The notes under the pieces: generated by a model
The model's input: only the letters and a program-made list of their open reading frames with translations
Told to the model about the DNA's origin: nothing
The model's database searches: none
Shown here: piece by piece, positions 37,576 through 46,545 of the stretch
Position numbering within the stretch: the stretch's first letter is position 1
Layout: each line of letters opens with the position of its first letter
DNA from: Bacillus sp. ZZV12-4809
GTDB taxonomy: Bacteria; Bacillota; Bacilli; Bacillales; Cytobacillaceae
Length of the DNA: 64,000 nucleotides
Direction: 5' to 3'
Assembly (NCBI RefSeq): GCF_009849585.1
Contig: NZ_VCRN01000013.1
Location: 62,001 to 126,000 of the forward strand
Program-made: the position numbers and the translations under genes

Positions 37576-38235
37576 TTGAACAAAAGCAAATTGTTTCTTG
37601 TGCTTTGCCTACATCGTTCTGGATCAAGCGCCACAGCCGGCGTGATGCATCATATGGGAATTCATATGGGCGACCATCTATTTGAACCTGATCAAGCTAA
37701 CCCCAAGGGCTATTTTGAAAATAGTAAATTCGTTAATTTAAATAATTCTATCATGAAAGAGTGTGGTGGTGATGTTTTCAACCCGCCAGCTAGAGCAAGA
37801 ATTTTGAGATACGTTTTTCCTGAAAAGGATGTTCAAAATTTTTTAAGTGCCCATGTTAAACCCATATGGGGATTAAAAGATCCCAGAACGGTCATTACCT
37901 TCGAAGTCTGGAATCCTATTTTTCTAAATATATCTGACATTACGTATATATTTGTGCATCGTGATTTAAATTCTTCCATTCGCTCTATGGCTAATCGGGA
38001 CGGGATAAGTCTGGAAAAAGCAGAAAAAGTATTGAAACCTTACCTTATAAATTTTATTTTCTACCGTCATATGTTAGCTAAAAGAAAGTCTGATATCATT
38101 GATGTCCATTATGAACAACTATTAAAAAAACCGGATTTGTTTGTTAAGAACATCAATCAGAGAATAGGAAGAAAGCCGAATGAAAATTTAGAAAAAGTAA
38201 AATCCTTTTTGGATATCCACTTGAAGCATTTTTAA
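37576..38235 (+). CDS. sulfotransferase-like protein
   Basis: A 219-aa protein resembling PAPS-dependent sulfotransferases. The start carries a phosphosulfate loop-like LCLHRSGSSATA (residues 7-18) and a later FVHRDLNSSIRSM (about 135-147) fits the 3'-phosphate motif with RD..SS. TTG 37576 is supported by AAGGGAGGG; the open frame continues upstream from an ATG at 37540. It belongs to a run of genes alternating with WbsX-like proteins. The family is degenerate here, so the activity is an inference. Confidence 0.62.
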   Translation: MNKSKLFLVLCLHRSGSSATAGVMHHMGIHMGDHLFEPDQANPKGYFENSKFVNLNNSIMKECGGDVFNPPARARILRYVFPEKDVQNFLSAHVKPIWGLKDPRTVITFEVWNPIFLNISDITYIFVHRDLNSSIRSMANRDGISLEKAEKVLKPYLINFIFYRHMLAKRKSDIIDVHYEQLLKKPDLFVKNINQRIGRKPNENLEKVKSFLDIHLKHF

Positions 38236-38326
38236 TTAAAGTAGAAAAACATGTTCTTTTAGAAAACATTATCAAAGGACAATCCCTGAATTTGAAAAAT
38301 GAGATAAATGATAGAGGAGTGAAAGA

Positions 38327-39370
38327 ATGAAGATTATTGCTTTCTACTTGCCTCAATTCCATTGCATACCTGAAAACGATCGATGGTGGGGGAAAGGATT
38401 TACAGAATGGACTAATACACGAAAGGCTAAACCACTATTTTCTGGACATAATCAGCCAAGGGAGCCATATTTGAATAATTATTATGATTTAACTGATTCA
38501 TCAGCTAGAAAATGGCAAGCGGAAATAGCAAGAAAATACGGGATATACGGTTTCTGTTATTATCATTACTGGTTTAAGGGAAAAAGGCTTTTGGAGAAAC
38601 CTTTTAATGAAGTTCTTCAAACAGGCGAACCGGACTTTCCGTTTTGTCTTTCATGGGCAAATGAGGCTTGGACTCGCATTTGGGATGGTGGAAAAAACCA
38701 TGTATTAATGCCTCAAACATACGGAAATAAAAAAGATTGGAAAGAACACTTCGATTATTTGTTAAAAGCTTTTTTGGATAAAAGGTACATTAGGATTAAC
38801 AATAAGCCAATTTTTCTAATTTACCGACCGGAAAGTATCGATTGTTGTGAAGAGATGCTTTCGTTTTGGGACCAATTGGCAATTGAAGCAGGTTTAGACG
38901 GAATTTATTTTATAAAGACATTAAATGGTTTTTGGAATAAAGAACAAAAGGGTTTTCATGCATGTGTGGAATTTGAACCCATGTATACCTTACGCCATGA
39001 TTATCCGAAAAACCCATCACTATTGGATCGTAGACCTTACCCCTTGGTAGATTATGATTATGTATGGCGTCGAATTATAAATAGAAAGCAATCTACGAAA
39101 TATAATATACCAGTTATACCAGGATCATTTGTAGATTGGGATAATTCACCTAGATTAGGGAAAAAAGGACTAATATTTAAGGGTGTATCTCCGGAAAAAT
39201 TCGGAAAATATCTACATTTGCAAATTCAAAGGACGAAATCCGTAAACAATAGTGATTTTTTGTTTATAAACGCCTGGAATGAGTGGGCGGAAGGTACTTA
39301 TTTAGAACCCGATAAACGTAATAAATTTCGGTATTTGGAGGAAGTAAAGAAAGCACTGGATGATAGTTAG
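38327..39370 (+). CDS. WbsX-like glycosyltransferase / GH99-like protein (copy 1)
   Basis: A 347-aa protein of the WbsX family, grouped with GH99-like TIM barrels and found in polysaccharide clusters. It starts IIAFYLPQFHCIPENDRWWG and has the conserved GFTEWTNTRKAKPLF, YHYWFKGKRLLEKPF, SWANE.WTR and the late INAWNEWAEGTYLEPD. It is a close paralogue of the gene at 40334-41389 (long identical stretches), so the two arose by duplication. GAGGAGTG precedes ATG 38327. Confidence 0.83.
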   Translation: MKIIAFYLPQFHCIPENDRWWGKGFTEWTNTRKAKPLFSGHNQPREPYLNNYYDLTDSSARKWQAEIARKYGIYGFCYYHYWFKGKRLLEKPFNEVLQTGEPDFPFCLSWANEAWTRIWDGGKNHVLMPQTYGNKKDWKEHFDYLLKAFLDKRYIRINNKPIFLIYRPESIDCCEEMLSFWDQLAIEAGLDGIYFIKTLNGFWNKEQKGFHACVEFEPMYTLRHDYPKNPSLLDRRPYPLVDYDYVWRRIINRKQSTKYNIPVIPGSFVDWDNSPRLGKKGLIFKGVSPEKFGKYLHLQIQRTKSVNNSDFLFINAWNEWAEGTYLEPDKRNKFRYLEEVKKALDDS

Positions 39371-39475
39371 TGCTTAATAGATTAAATTGAATGTAAAAGC
39401 GTACTATTAGATGAATAGTATTAGCCCGAATACCATTTACAAGCGTAAGATAAAAGCATTGAGGGATGTGATTAT

Positions 39476-40207
39476 ATGAATAAAAACAAGAATAATTTGT
39501 TAATCTTTCTCCATATTCCTAAAACCGCAGGAACCTCTCTGCGTAAAATAGTAGAACGTCAGTATAGTCCAAATGAAATAGTGTCATTATACGGTTTTGA
39601 TTCTTTGGAAAAACAGATAGGTAAATATACCAGTAATGATTTGCGAAGAAAAAAATGCGTTTTAGGACATTTTCAGTATGGTGTTCACTCTCATTTTTCT
39701 AGACCATGTAACTATGTTACTATGTTACGGGACCCGATCGATTCATTAATATCTCTATATTATTTTGTTCTTCAAAATCCTAACTTGCCGATGTATGAAC
39801 AAGTTAAAAATAAGACATTTGAAGAGTTTATTAGTAATGAAAATGTTCATAATCGATTAACATGGTATTTAGCAGGTGAAGATTTACCTAATTTACAAAA
39901 GGCAAAAGAAAATCTAAAGGATTTTCAATTTGTAGGAGTTACTGAAATGTTTGATGAATCAGTTTTCTTAATGAAGGAAAAGTTAGGGTGGGGAAATGTT
40001 AACTATAAAAAGCTTAATGTCACTAAAAATCGTCCAAAAATTAAGGAAATTCCTAATGATGTAATAGAAAAAGTAATGGAAAAAAATCAAATGGATTTAG
40101 AACTATATCAATACGTTAAGAATTCATTAAAGAATGAGATTAACGCCTTAGGGCATGAATCAACTAAGGCTTTAAAAGCTTTTAAAACTTCAATGCAAAA
40201 GCGTTGA
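39476..40207 (+). CDS. sulfotransferase, family 2-like (copy A)
   Basis: A 243-aa protein with the two classic sulfotransferase motifs: HIPKTAGTSLRK (residues 14-25, 5'-phosphosulfate loop) and MLRDPIDSLISLYYF (from about residue 83, 3'-phosphate binding). It would transfer sulfate from PAPS to a sugar hydroxyl. Related to the products at 41435 and 48754. It lies directly after a WbsX-like gene, as does the next sulfotransferase. Confidence 0.85.
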   Translation: MNKNKNNLLIFLHIPKTAGTSLRKIVERQYSPNEIVSLYGFDSLEKQIGKYTSNDLRRKKCVLGHFQYGVHSHFSRPCNYVTMLRDPIDSLISLYYFVLQNPNLPMYEQVKNKTFEEFISNENVHNRLTWYLAGEDLPNLQKAKENLKDFQFVGVTEMFDESVFLMKEKLGWGNVNYKKLNVTKNRPKIKEIPNDVIEKVMEKNQMDLELYQYVKNSLKNEINALGHESTKALKAFKTSMQKR

Positions 40208-40333
40208 TATAGGGAGATTACAATATTCGTCCGTAAACTAATAGTAAAGTTACAATAAGGATTAAAGTTTTTGATATTTTTAAAAAATACAAAAAATGAA
40301 TAAATACACAAAGAGATAGTGGAGGGATTGAGA

Positions 40334-41389
40334 TTGAAAATAATAGCCTTCTACCTACCCCAATTTCATCAAATTCCAGAAAATGATAAGTGGTGGGGAA
40401 AAGGATTTACAGAATGGACAAATACACGGAAAGCTAAACCGTTATTCCCAGGTCATTACCAACCAAGAGAACCATTTCAGAATAATTATTATAATTTAAC
40501 AGATCCAAAAGCGAGAAAATGGCAGGCGGAAATTGCAAAAAAATACGGCATATATGGATTTTGCTACTATCATTATTGGTTTAAAGGAAAAATGCTGCTA
40601 GAGAGGCCTTTTAAAGAGGTTCTCAAGACCGGAGAACCGGATTTTCCATTCTGTCTCTCATGGGCTAATGAACCATGGACTAGGAGATGGGATGGATTGG
40701 ATCATCACGTATTGATGCCTCAAGACTATGGTAGTAAAGAAGATTGGAAACAGCATTTTGATTATTTATTACCGGCTTTTCTGGACCGCAGATATATACG
40801 TGTCAATGGTAAACCTTTATTTATTATTTATCGACCAGGTCACATTCCTTTTTGCGAGGAAATGCTAAAATACTGGGATAACTTAGCCAAGCAAAATGGT
40901 TTAAAAGGGATTTTTTTTGTCGAGACATTAAATAGTTTTCCTAATTCCAATGTAAAAGGATTTCATGCAAGGGTTGAGTTTGAACCTCTTTACACAACCT
41001 ATCACGGAGAATGTCAAAATTTATCGAAAACAGTTGGTGGGTTTCAGGGAGATCGTCATGTAAAGGATTATGATCGAGTCTGGTCATGTATCCTGAGAAG
41101 AAAACCTGATAAAAACAAAAAAACATTTCCAGGTGCTTTTGTTGACTGGGACAATACAGCCCGAAAAGGGGATGAGGCTGGAATTTTTGCCGGTGCTAGT
41201 CCAGAAAAATTTTCGAAATATTTAACCCGGCAAATTCATAGAGCTGTATCCCTTTATAAAAGTGACTTTCTTTTTATTAATGCATGGAATGAGTGGGCAG
41301 AAGGTGCATACTTGGAACCGGATAAGAAGTACGGATTTCAATATTTGAAAGCCTTAAAAAAAGCGCTGAGGAATAATGGTTTTAAATAA
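40334..41389 (+). CDS. WbsX-like glycosyltransferase / GH99-like protein (copy 2)
   Basis: Second WbsX-like protein, 351 aa, with the same motifs as copy 1 (IIAFYLPQFHQIPENDKWW, SWANEPWTRRWDG, INAWNEWAEGAYLEPD). TTG 40334 is chosen because GGAGGG lies seven bases upstream and the resulting N-terminus (KIIAFYLPQFH) matches copy 1. A GTG at 40319 lies at the ribosome site and was rejected. Followed 45 bases later by another sulfotransferase gene. Confidence 0.82.
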   Translation: MKIIAFYLPQFHQIPENDKWWGKGFTEWTNTRKAKPLFPGHYQPREPFQNNYYNLTDPKARKWQAEIAKKYGIYGFCYYHYWFKGKMLLERPFKEVLKTGEPDFPFCLSWANEPWTRRWDGLDHHVLMPQDYGSKEDWKQHFDYLLPAFLDRRYIRVNGKPLFIIYRPGHIPFCEEMLKYWDNLAKQNGLKGIFFVETLNSFPNSNVKGFHARVEFEPLYTTYHGECQNLSKTVGGFQGDRHVKDYDRVWSCILRRKPDKNKKTFPGAFVDWDNTARKGDEAGIFAGASPEKFSKYLTRQIHRAVSLYKSDFLFINAWNEWAEGAYLEPDKKYGFQYLKALKKALRNNGFK

Positions 41390-41434
41390 TGCATTATATG
41401 ATGACTTATGAAGTTTTTTATGGAGGGAATATTA

Positions 41435-42190
41435 GTGGATAACCATGAGAATCGGTTATTAATTTTTGTCCATATCCTCAAAACAGGGGGAACCACTCTT
41501 GAGAAGATACTCCAAGGACAATATAATAATATCTTTTTAACAAACAGAACGGGTAAAATGTACACACAAGAATCTATAAAGCAATTATTTTCAGAAAATA
41601 TGAAAAAAAATCTAAATTGTGTATCTGGTCACTTTCCTTTTGGGATCCATCAACTTTTTCCACGGCCATTTACTTACATGACTATATTGCGAGAGCCAAT
41701 TGATAGGGTAATATCTCTTTATTTTTTTATTCTTAACAATCCTAGGCATTCTATGCACCGAATTATAAAAAATATGAGTTTTAAGGATTTCATATTTAAT
41801 AATAGATATAAACACCTATATGTTAATCATCAAACTTTTTGGGTTTCTGGTGGAAAAGAGCCTGACTTAAGCAAAGCAAAAGAGAATCTGGAACAGTACT
41901 TTTCAATAGTTGGAATAACAGAGTTATTTAATGAATCTATTTTTATAATGAAGGAAACCCTAGGATGGTCAAACCTTGTTGTTGATTATAAGAGGTATAA
42001 TGTTAATAATAATCGACCTTCTAAGAAACAAATACCAAAAGAATTAATAGAAAAGCTCGTATCGGATAACCGATTAGATTTGGAATTGTACGATTATGCT
42101 AAAAAATTGCTGCAAAAAAAAATTGAAAATTTGGAACCGCATCAAAAAAAGGAACTCCAGGTCTTTAAGACAAAAAATGGCAATGTATAA
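41435..42190 (+). CDS. sulfotransferase, family 2-like (copy B)
   Basis: A 251-aa paralogue of copy A with HILKTGGTTLEK (a KTGGT variant of the KTAGT loop) and ILREPIDRVISLYFF. GTG 41435 has GGAGGG upstream at seven bases; ATG 41408 is further upstream without a clear site. Downstream lies about 400 bases of AT-rich DNA and then a methyltransferase pseudogene. Confidence 0.8.
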   Translation: MDNHENRLLIFVHILKTGGTTLEKILQGQYNNIFLTNRTGKMYTQESIKQLFSENMKKNLNCVSGHFPFGIHQLFPRPFTYMTILREPIDRVISLYFFILNNPRHSMHRIIKNMSFKDFIFNNRYKHLYVNHQTFWVSGGKEPDLSKAKENLEQYFSIVGITELFNESIFIMKETLGWSNLVVDYKRYNVNNNRPSKKQIPKELIEKLVSDNRLDLELYDYAKKLLQKKIENLEPHQKKELQVFKTKNGNV

Positions 42191-42599
42191 CTGGCTCGAA
42201 TCTAAGCTCTTGGATTATCAAATGATGTATTAAGTTTTTTCAAATATAAAAAGCCCCGATTGGTTCAATGTTTATAAAAATGTTTTATCGTTCTCAATGT
42301 CCTCAAATTATCAATTAAGTTTAAATTTTATCCTCAACTTTTTCGATCTATAGATTTTTTTCTCCTTCACAACATAATTTTAATATTTTTATCTGTGAAT
42401 TTAAATTTTTGTTGGTAACAAAGTTAAGCAGGTAAAATTATTAATTAAAACAATCTTTAAAATAAATCCTGTGGTCCTTAGGCAAGACAGAGGAACAAAG
42501 TAGTTGTGAATTGACTATGGTATTTACTCGTAAGTTGTTTTTGGCAAGTAAGGACTGTATGATATTGATTTAAAAACCTAAGCCGGAGGGATCATTGAG
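42191..42599. other. AT-rich intergenic stretch
   Basis: No gene recognised. Very low GC compared with the left third of the window. Confidence 0.4.
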
Positions 42600-43262
42600 T
42601 TGTGGAATAAATATTACCGTTTATACCTTACAGATTAGAATGTCCTGAGGGAGAGCCATCAAAATCAATTGGCGGCATGTGGAAAGAAATTGGTGAATTG
42701 CAGTTGAAGTTTATGAAAGAGCAGGGATTGCAGCCTAACGAGATGCTAAAAATTGGGTGCGGCAGTTTACGTGGAGGAATTTTCTTTATCAAGTATTTAA
42801 ATAAAGGAAAGTACACTGGACTCGATCTTAATTCTTCTTTATAGAAGCCGGAAAAAAATTGAAATTAAAAAGGCTGGGTTAATGTCAAAGAAACCAACGT
42901 TATTAGTAAACGACAGCATTCAATTTAATTTGTTAACAAGAAATTCGACTACGCAATTGCCCAGTCGGTGTTTGCACATCTTCCAGCAGTGTGAATGAAA
43001 GGTGCTTGATTAACATTGGACATGTCCTTAAACCTGGAGGGAAGTTTTATGCAATCTTTTTCGAGACGGAAAGCAAGTTTCAAGTTGACCGGTGAACCAG
43101 GTGAATTCAGGTGGTATTGTCACAAATATTGACAGTAACCCGTACCATTACCATATTTCCTTGTTTAAATATTTAATTGAAGGCAGTTCATTGCAGATGG
43201 ACTATATCGGAGATTGGGGGCATCCTCGAAATCAAAAAATGATGAGGTTTAGCAATTTATGA
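42600..43262 (+). pseudogene. decayed SAM-dependent methyltransferase gene
   Basis: Reading across frames gives a class I methyltransferase: MWKEIGELQLKFMKEQGL, then GCGSLRGGIFFIKYL (the SAM loop), then FDYAIAQSVFAHLPA, then GHVLKPGGKFYAIFFETESK, then YLIEGSSLQMDYIGDWGHP. At least four frameshifts and one internal stop (TAG at 42842-42844) separate these pieces, so no intact protein can be made. It probably once modified the glycan made by the cluster. Confidence 0.8.
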
Positions 43263-43446
43263 ATTCTAAATTTTTTTAAGAAAAGACATGAATATGTGAA
43301 TTAGAATTTAAGGAAACAAAATTCCTTGGATTTCCTTTTAATCTAGGTACTTATCAATGATGTTATTGGTGACTGATCTGTGCTAAAGATTTGTAAAAAT
43401 CTATCAAAAAAAATAATAAACAGGAAAAGCATGTACAAAAGCACAA
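43263..43446. other. intergenic stretch before two small genes
   Basis: No gene recognised. It is AT-rich and leads into the sigma-K-like promoter of the small Cys-bearing genes. Confidence 0.4.
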
Positions 43447-43473
43447 ACTATATACAAGCTTATTCATAAAATA
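43447..43473 (+). promoter_or_regulatory. sigma-K-like promoter
   Basis: AC at 43447-43448, 16-base spacer, CATAAAATA at 43465-43473, matching the mother-cell sigma-K consensus AC-N16/17-CATANNNTA. It lies 24 bases upstream of the 54-aa gene. Confidence 0.6.
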
Positions 43474-43496
43474 TTAATAGAAAGTGAGGTGTTCCT

Positions 43497-43661
43497 ATGT
43501 GTCTTTGTAAAAAAGTAAATAAATATTATTTAGGAAGTGATCCGAATTACGGAAAAGCGGTTAAACTCACAGCAAACAATTATAAAATGCCTGTGGTGAA
43601 GGGGACAAAAGCTGGTTACTCTACAAAAAAATATGTTAACGGAAAGCTTCAGACTTATTAA
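43497..43661 (+). CDS. small Cys-bearing protein, 54 aa (MCLC family)
   Basis: Starts MCLCKKVNKYY and is otherwise basic and polar (GSDPNYGKAVKL..), with no membrane segment and no signal peptide. GTGAGGTG precedes ATG 43497 and a sigma-K-like promoter is just upstream, so late mother-cell expression is likely. The next gene is a paralogue (MCFCHEVNKK). The N-terminal MCxC could bind metal or form disulfides in the spore surface. I do not recognise the family. Confidence 0.6.
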   Translation: MCLCKKVNKYYLGSDPNYGKAVKLTANNYKMPVVKGTKAGYSTKKYVNGKLQTY

Positions 43662-43714
43662 GTGACCTATGAAGAGTCCAGCGAGAATCAGTGCGAATAA
43701 AAGGCGGTGAGACT

Positions 43715-43864
43715 ATGTGCTTTTGCCATGAAGTTAATAAAAAGATTTCCTCCAATGCATCGTATCAAGGCAGAAAAATGCCATCTGCCAAAAGAATCAT
43801 TAATGTAAAGTCTTCAAATGGCATCCTGAAACCATTACAGCCTAACTACAAAATTAAAAAATAA
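43715..43864 (+). CDS. small Cys-bearing protein, 49 aa (MCFC family)
   Basis: Starts MCFCHEVNKKISS and ends in a basic tail (KPLQPNYKIKK). It shares the MC-x-C-x-x-VNK start with the 54-aa protein 53 bases upstream, so the two form a pair. AAGGCGGTG lies upstream of ATG 43715. It probably shares the sigma-K-like promoter and would be a spore-surface component; the function is unknown. Confidence 0.6.
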   Translation: MCFCHEVNKKISSNASYQGRKMPSAKRIINVKSSNGILKPLQPNYKIKK

Positions 43865-43969
43865 TGAAACACCGAACCTCTTAAAAGAGAGCTAAGTCCA
43901 TCAATTAGTGAATAAATTAATTGTATCGGCAATTTATTTAGCTATTCAGCAGTAAGGGAGGTGTATTGT

Positions 43970-44848
43970 TTGTTGGTCGTAGATCAAATCTTTGCAGAAG
44001 TCATAAAGGGAAAATTCCCCAGAAGAAAAAACAGAGGAATAACTCCTCAACCATCTTTAAGGCAAACCAAAGCCCTATTGAAGAAAAACCGCTCAAAAAA
44101 TGAAATAAGCAAGGTGAATAAAATGTCTACAGCCACCAAAAATAAACCTAACCTTAAAATAAGCTGCATTTTAACAAGTTATAATCGTCCTCAAAGAGTC
44201 CGTGAGGCTATTGCAAGTGTTCAGCAGCAAACTTATCCTAATTGGGAGCTCATTGTTGTAGATGACAATTCAAATGCAAAGACTAAAAATGTACTAAAGG
44301 AAATTGCCGATGAAGATTCCCGAATCACATTAATCCAGACAGGAGTAAGACCCGAGGATCGACCCAAAACAACCAGATATGCAACTTGCATTAATTTGGC
44401 ACTCGAAAGGATCACGGGAGATTTAGTAACCTATTTAACGGATGATGATATATACTATCCAACCCGATTCGAGAGAATGGCAATGGCGTTTCATATGAAT
44501 CCCAAAATTCATGTCTTATATGGCAGACAAAAAGTCATTGTGTATACGGGGAATAGGATTACAAGGACTTTTATACGCCCCTTGGTTGGAGTTACACGGT
44601 ATCCAATGGGAAGGGTTGACCACAATTCTTTTATGCACAGGAGAGCTTGTTTAGAGGTAGTGAAAGGGTGGGATGACCACCCTGACAATTGGAAGGCCGG
44701 TGACGCTGCTTTTTTTAGAAAGCTTGTAAGGCATTGGGATTTTTATCCAATAAATGTATTAACTGATGAACATCGGGTACATGACAAAGGGGTTCAGAGA
44801 AAACTGCATCGCGGAACAAAACCATGGAATAGTGAAGATGCGGAGTAG
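43970..44848 (+). CDS. glycosyltransferase family 2 (SpsA-like)
   Basis: A 292-aa GT2 enzyme with a GT-A fold: SCILTSYNRPQRVREAIASV, IVVDDNSN and the metal-binding DDD in YLTDDDIYYPTR. B. subtilis SpsA, a spore-coat polysaccharide enzyme, is the nearest well-known relative. The first 60 residues are extra, basic and low-complexity. TTG 43970 is chosen because AAGGGAGG lies eight bases upstream. Convergent with the CgeB-like gene at 44904. Confidence 0.82.
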   Translation: MLVVDQIFAEVIKGKFPRRKNRGITPQPSLRQTKALLKKNRSKNEISKVNKMSTATKNKPNLKISCILTSYNRPQRVREAIASVQQQTYPNWELIVVDDNSNAKTKNVLKEIADEDSRITLIQTGVRPEDRPKTTRYATCINLALERITGDLVTYLTDDDIYYPTRFERMAMAFHMNPKIHVLYGRQKVIVYTGNRITRTFIRPLVGVTRYPMGRVDHNSFMHRRACLEVVKGWDDHPDNWKAGDAAFFRKLVRHWDFYPINVLTDEHRVHDKGVQRKLHRGTKPWNSEDAE

Positions 44849-44856
44849 GTTAATTG

Positions 44857-44910
44857 CCAATGATAAATTGATGGTTTAGTACTGAAAGTAATTCTATCTA
44901 TTATCATTGG
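44857..44910. repeat. inverted repeat between convergent genes
   Basis: CCAATGATAA (44857-44866) and TTATCATTGG (44901-44910) form perfect 10-bp arms around 34 bases. The right arm covers the stop codon of the minus-strand gene. It may work as a terminator in both directions although no T-run follows. Confidence 0.45.
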
Positions 44911-45863
44911 AACTTACTCAGCATGTCTTCCATCCTTTTTTCAAATGTGTGCTCTTTTAGGACACGCTTAGAGGCGAGTTCCGAAATTTCCTGGCGCTTT
45001 TCTTCAAGTTTAATATAATAATTAATTTTTTGAAGCAGTTCTTCTTCCTTTTTAAATGATACGATTTCCTTGTCTTCGATAAAGTGGATTGGCAAATCTT
45101 CTTTGTACTCTATTAACTGAAAAGCCCCGCAAGCAGCTACATCAAAGGTTCTATTATTTATGCTATTGCCTTTAATGCCAATCCGATTTTTGTTTTGATG
45201 TAAGTTGTAAGGCCTGTGCGTATTTAATACAATTTTTGCTCCGTTATAATACTGAGCCGCAATCGATGGTTCCACCCAAATATCATGAATTCTCAATCTG
45301 GGATGATTTTGCAGCCGGATTAATTTATTTCTCCATTTGCCAATTACCTTAATTTTATAAGGTGTTTTTTGGAGAAGATCCTGAACCAGCTTTACCCTAT
45401 CGGGATATGGATAACCCAGGAGACATATATCGCTTATAAAAGCTGGTCCCGCGTGAATAGGCTTGAATATCTCTGTAGAAGTACCTAATGGCAGGTGGAA
45501 GGTTTGCTGGTGACCTTTTTGAATATAGTATTCTTTGGCTGCCGTATCGATCGTAAATATATAATCATAATGAGGTATTAGCACTTCCGTTTTGTCCATG
45601 TAATAAGGGTCTTCCGTAAGCCAGACTGCCGTCTTAATCTTTTGAACCTTTAGCCATTGGATTAATTTTAAAGGGACCTTAAAGCCAAGAAGGACAATGA
45701 CAATGTCTGGTTTAAACTGATTTACCGTGGTTTTTAGCTTTCCAATGCCAGTTAGGGGATCAAATTGTTTAACAGTGGTCACCTTTTGAAGCTCTCTCAT
45801 AATCCATTGTTCGAAAAATTTATATATCCCTGTATAACCTGATGAAATAAATAATATTCTCAT
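44904..45863 (-). CDS. CgeB-like spore glycosyltransferase family protein (second copy)
   Basis: A 319-aa relative of the protein at 36331-37332 with the same signature NNRTFDVAACGAFQLIEYKEDL near residue 230 and KTAVWLTEDPYYMDK. The family includes CgeB and YkvP of B. subtilis, linked to the spore crust. ATG 45863 is preferred over the GTG at 45872, which lies within the AGGTG site. It starts 10 bases after the preceding 163-aa gene, so the two are one unit. Confidence 0.8.
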   Translation of the reverse strand: MRILFISSGYTGIYKFFEQWIMRELQKVTTVKQFDPLTGIGKLKTTVNQFKPDIVIVLLGFKVPLKLIQWLKVQKIKTAVWLTEDPYYMDKTEVLIPHYDYIFTIDTAAKEYYIQKGHQQTFHLPLGTSTEIFKPIHAGPAFISDICLLGYPYPDRVKLVQDLLQKTPYKIKVIGKWRNKLIRLQNHPRLRIHDIWVEPSIAAQYYNGAKIVLNTHRPYNLHQNKNRIGIKGNSINNRTFDVAACGAFQLIEYKEDLPIHFIEDKEIVSFKKEEELLQKINYYIKLEEKRQEISELASKRVLKEHTFEKRMEDMLSKFQ

Positions 45864-45872
45864 AGCATTCAC

Positions 45873-46364
45873 CTAAAAATTAATCGAGATGCTGTTTAAG
45901 GCACTGATTCCATCTTTTTGTTCATCACAATAAAAAAAACCTTCCACAAGAATGAATCTATCTTTTTTCTTAGAAGAAACCTGCAGCTCATAACCAAAAT
46001 TTAAATTTGTTCCTTGCTCAAGCGCCTTGGATTTACTTGGCTTTAACCAATGTTCACCGCTCGATAATGCTTTTTCCTTCCAGTCATCATCTATATATAC
46101 CCAGGCTTCTGTATTTGAACCATCAATCATGAGAGCGGTATGATTTACTGAACCGATTTTTCCGCCAAGCCGCACATTTTCAGAAGGCTTCGTCCTCAGG
46201 CAAATAAGGGGATTATTTAATGCAGCTGTACCGATATTGCTTATATTCAGGTTTCCAACTACCATAATATCCTCTTCATCCTCCTCCTTTTCAGGAAGCA
46301 TAATGGAATAACTGAACCAGGCGATACTTTTAACAATTTCAGGTTCCTTCTTTTTCCAAAACAA
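45873..46364 (-). CDS. hypothetical protein, 163 aa, coupled to CgeB-like gene
   Basis: A soluble-looking protein with no membrane segment. It begins with a charged FWKKKEPE stretch and has alternating beta-like segments (IMVVGNLNISNIGTAALNN, GFFYCDEQKDGIS). AGGAGTG supports TTG 46364. It is co-transcribed with the CgeB-like gene. A CATA-AAG-TA element on the minus strand at 46402-46410 resembles a sigma-K -10, without a matching AC at the usual distance. I do not recognise the family; a spore-surface role is inferred from context. Confidence 0.65.
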   Translation of the reverse strand: MFWKKKEPEIVKSIAWFSYSIMLPEKEEDEEDIMVVGNLNISNIGTAALNNPLICLRTKPSENVRLGGKIGSVNHTALMIDGSNTEAWVYIDDDWKEKALSSGEHWLKPSKSKALEQGTNLNFGYELQVSSKKKDRFILVEGFFYCDEQKDGISALNSISINF

Positions 46365-46502
46365 GGTATCACTCCTATTCCATTACAAAATGTTTTCTTT
46401 ATACTTTATGACTTAAAGCAAGGGTAAATGTTAGTGTTTCTGAAGGTAAGAGCTAAGTAAAAAATATAAAATTTTATCAAACAGCGCCTTTAAATGTAAA
46501 AA

Positions 46503-46524
46503 AAGAGGAGCGGGCACTCCTCTT
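46503..46524 (-). terminator. terminator of the Cys-rich spore protein gene (minus strand)
   Basis: AAGAGGAG / CTCCTCTT stem with a 6-base loop, read on the minus strand into a run of T. Confidence 0.85.
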
Positions 46525-46545
46525 AGATCTAATTTTAATGAACTA

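Noticed and set aside
37500-37685. Short open frame with GTG after AAGGAGAGG, overlapping the sulfotransferase-like start
   Set aside because: The good ribosome site is noted, but the product is not recognisable and lies out of frame with the motif-bearing gene. A leader peptide is possible but not supported.
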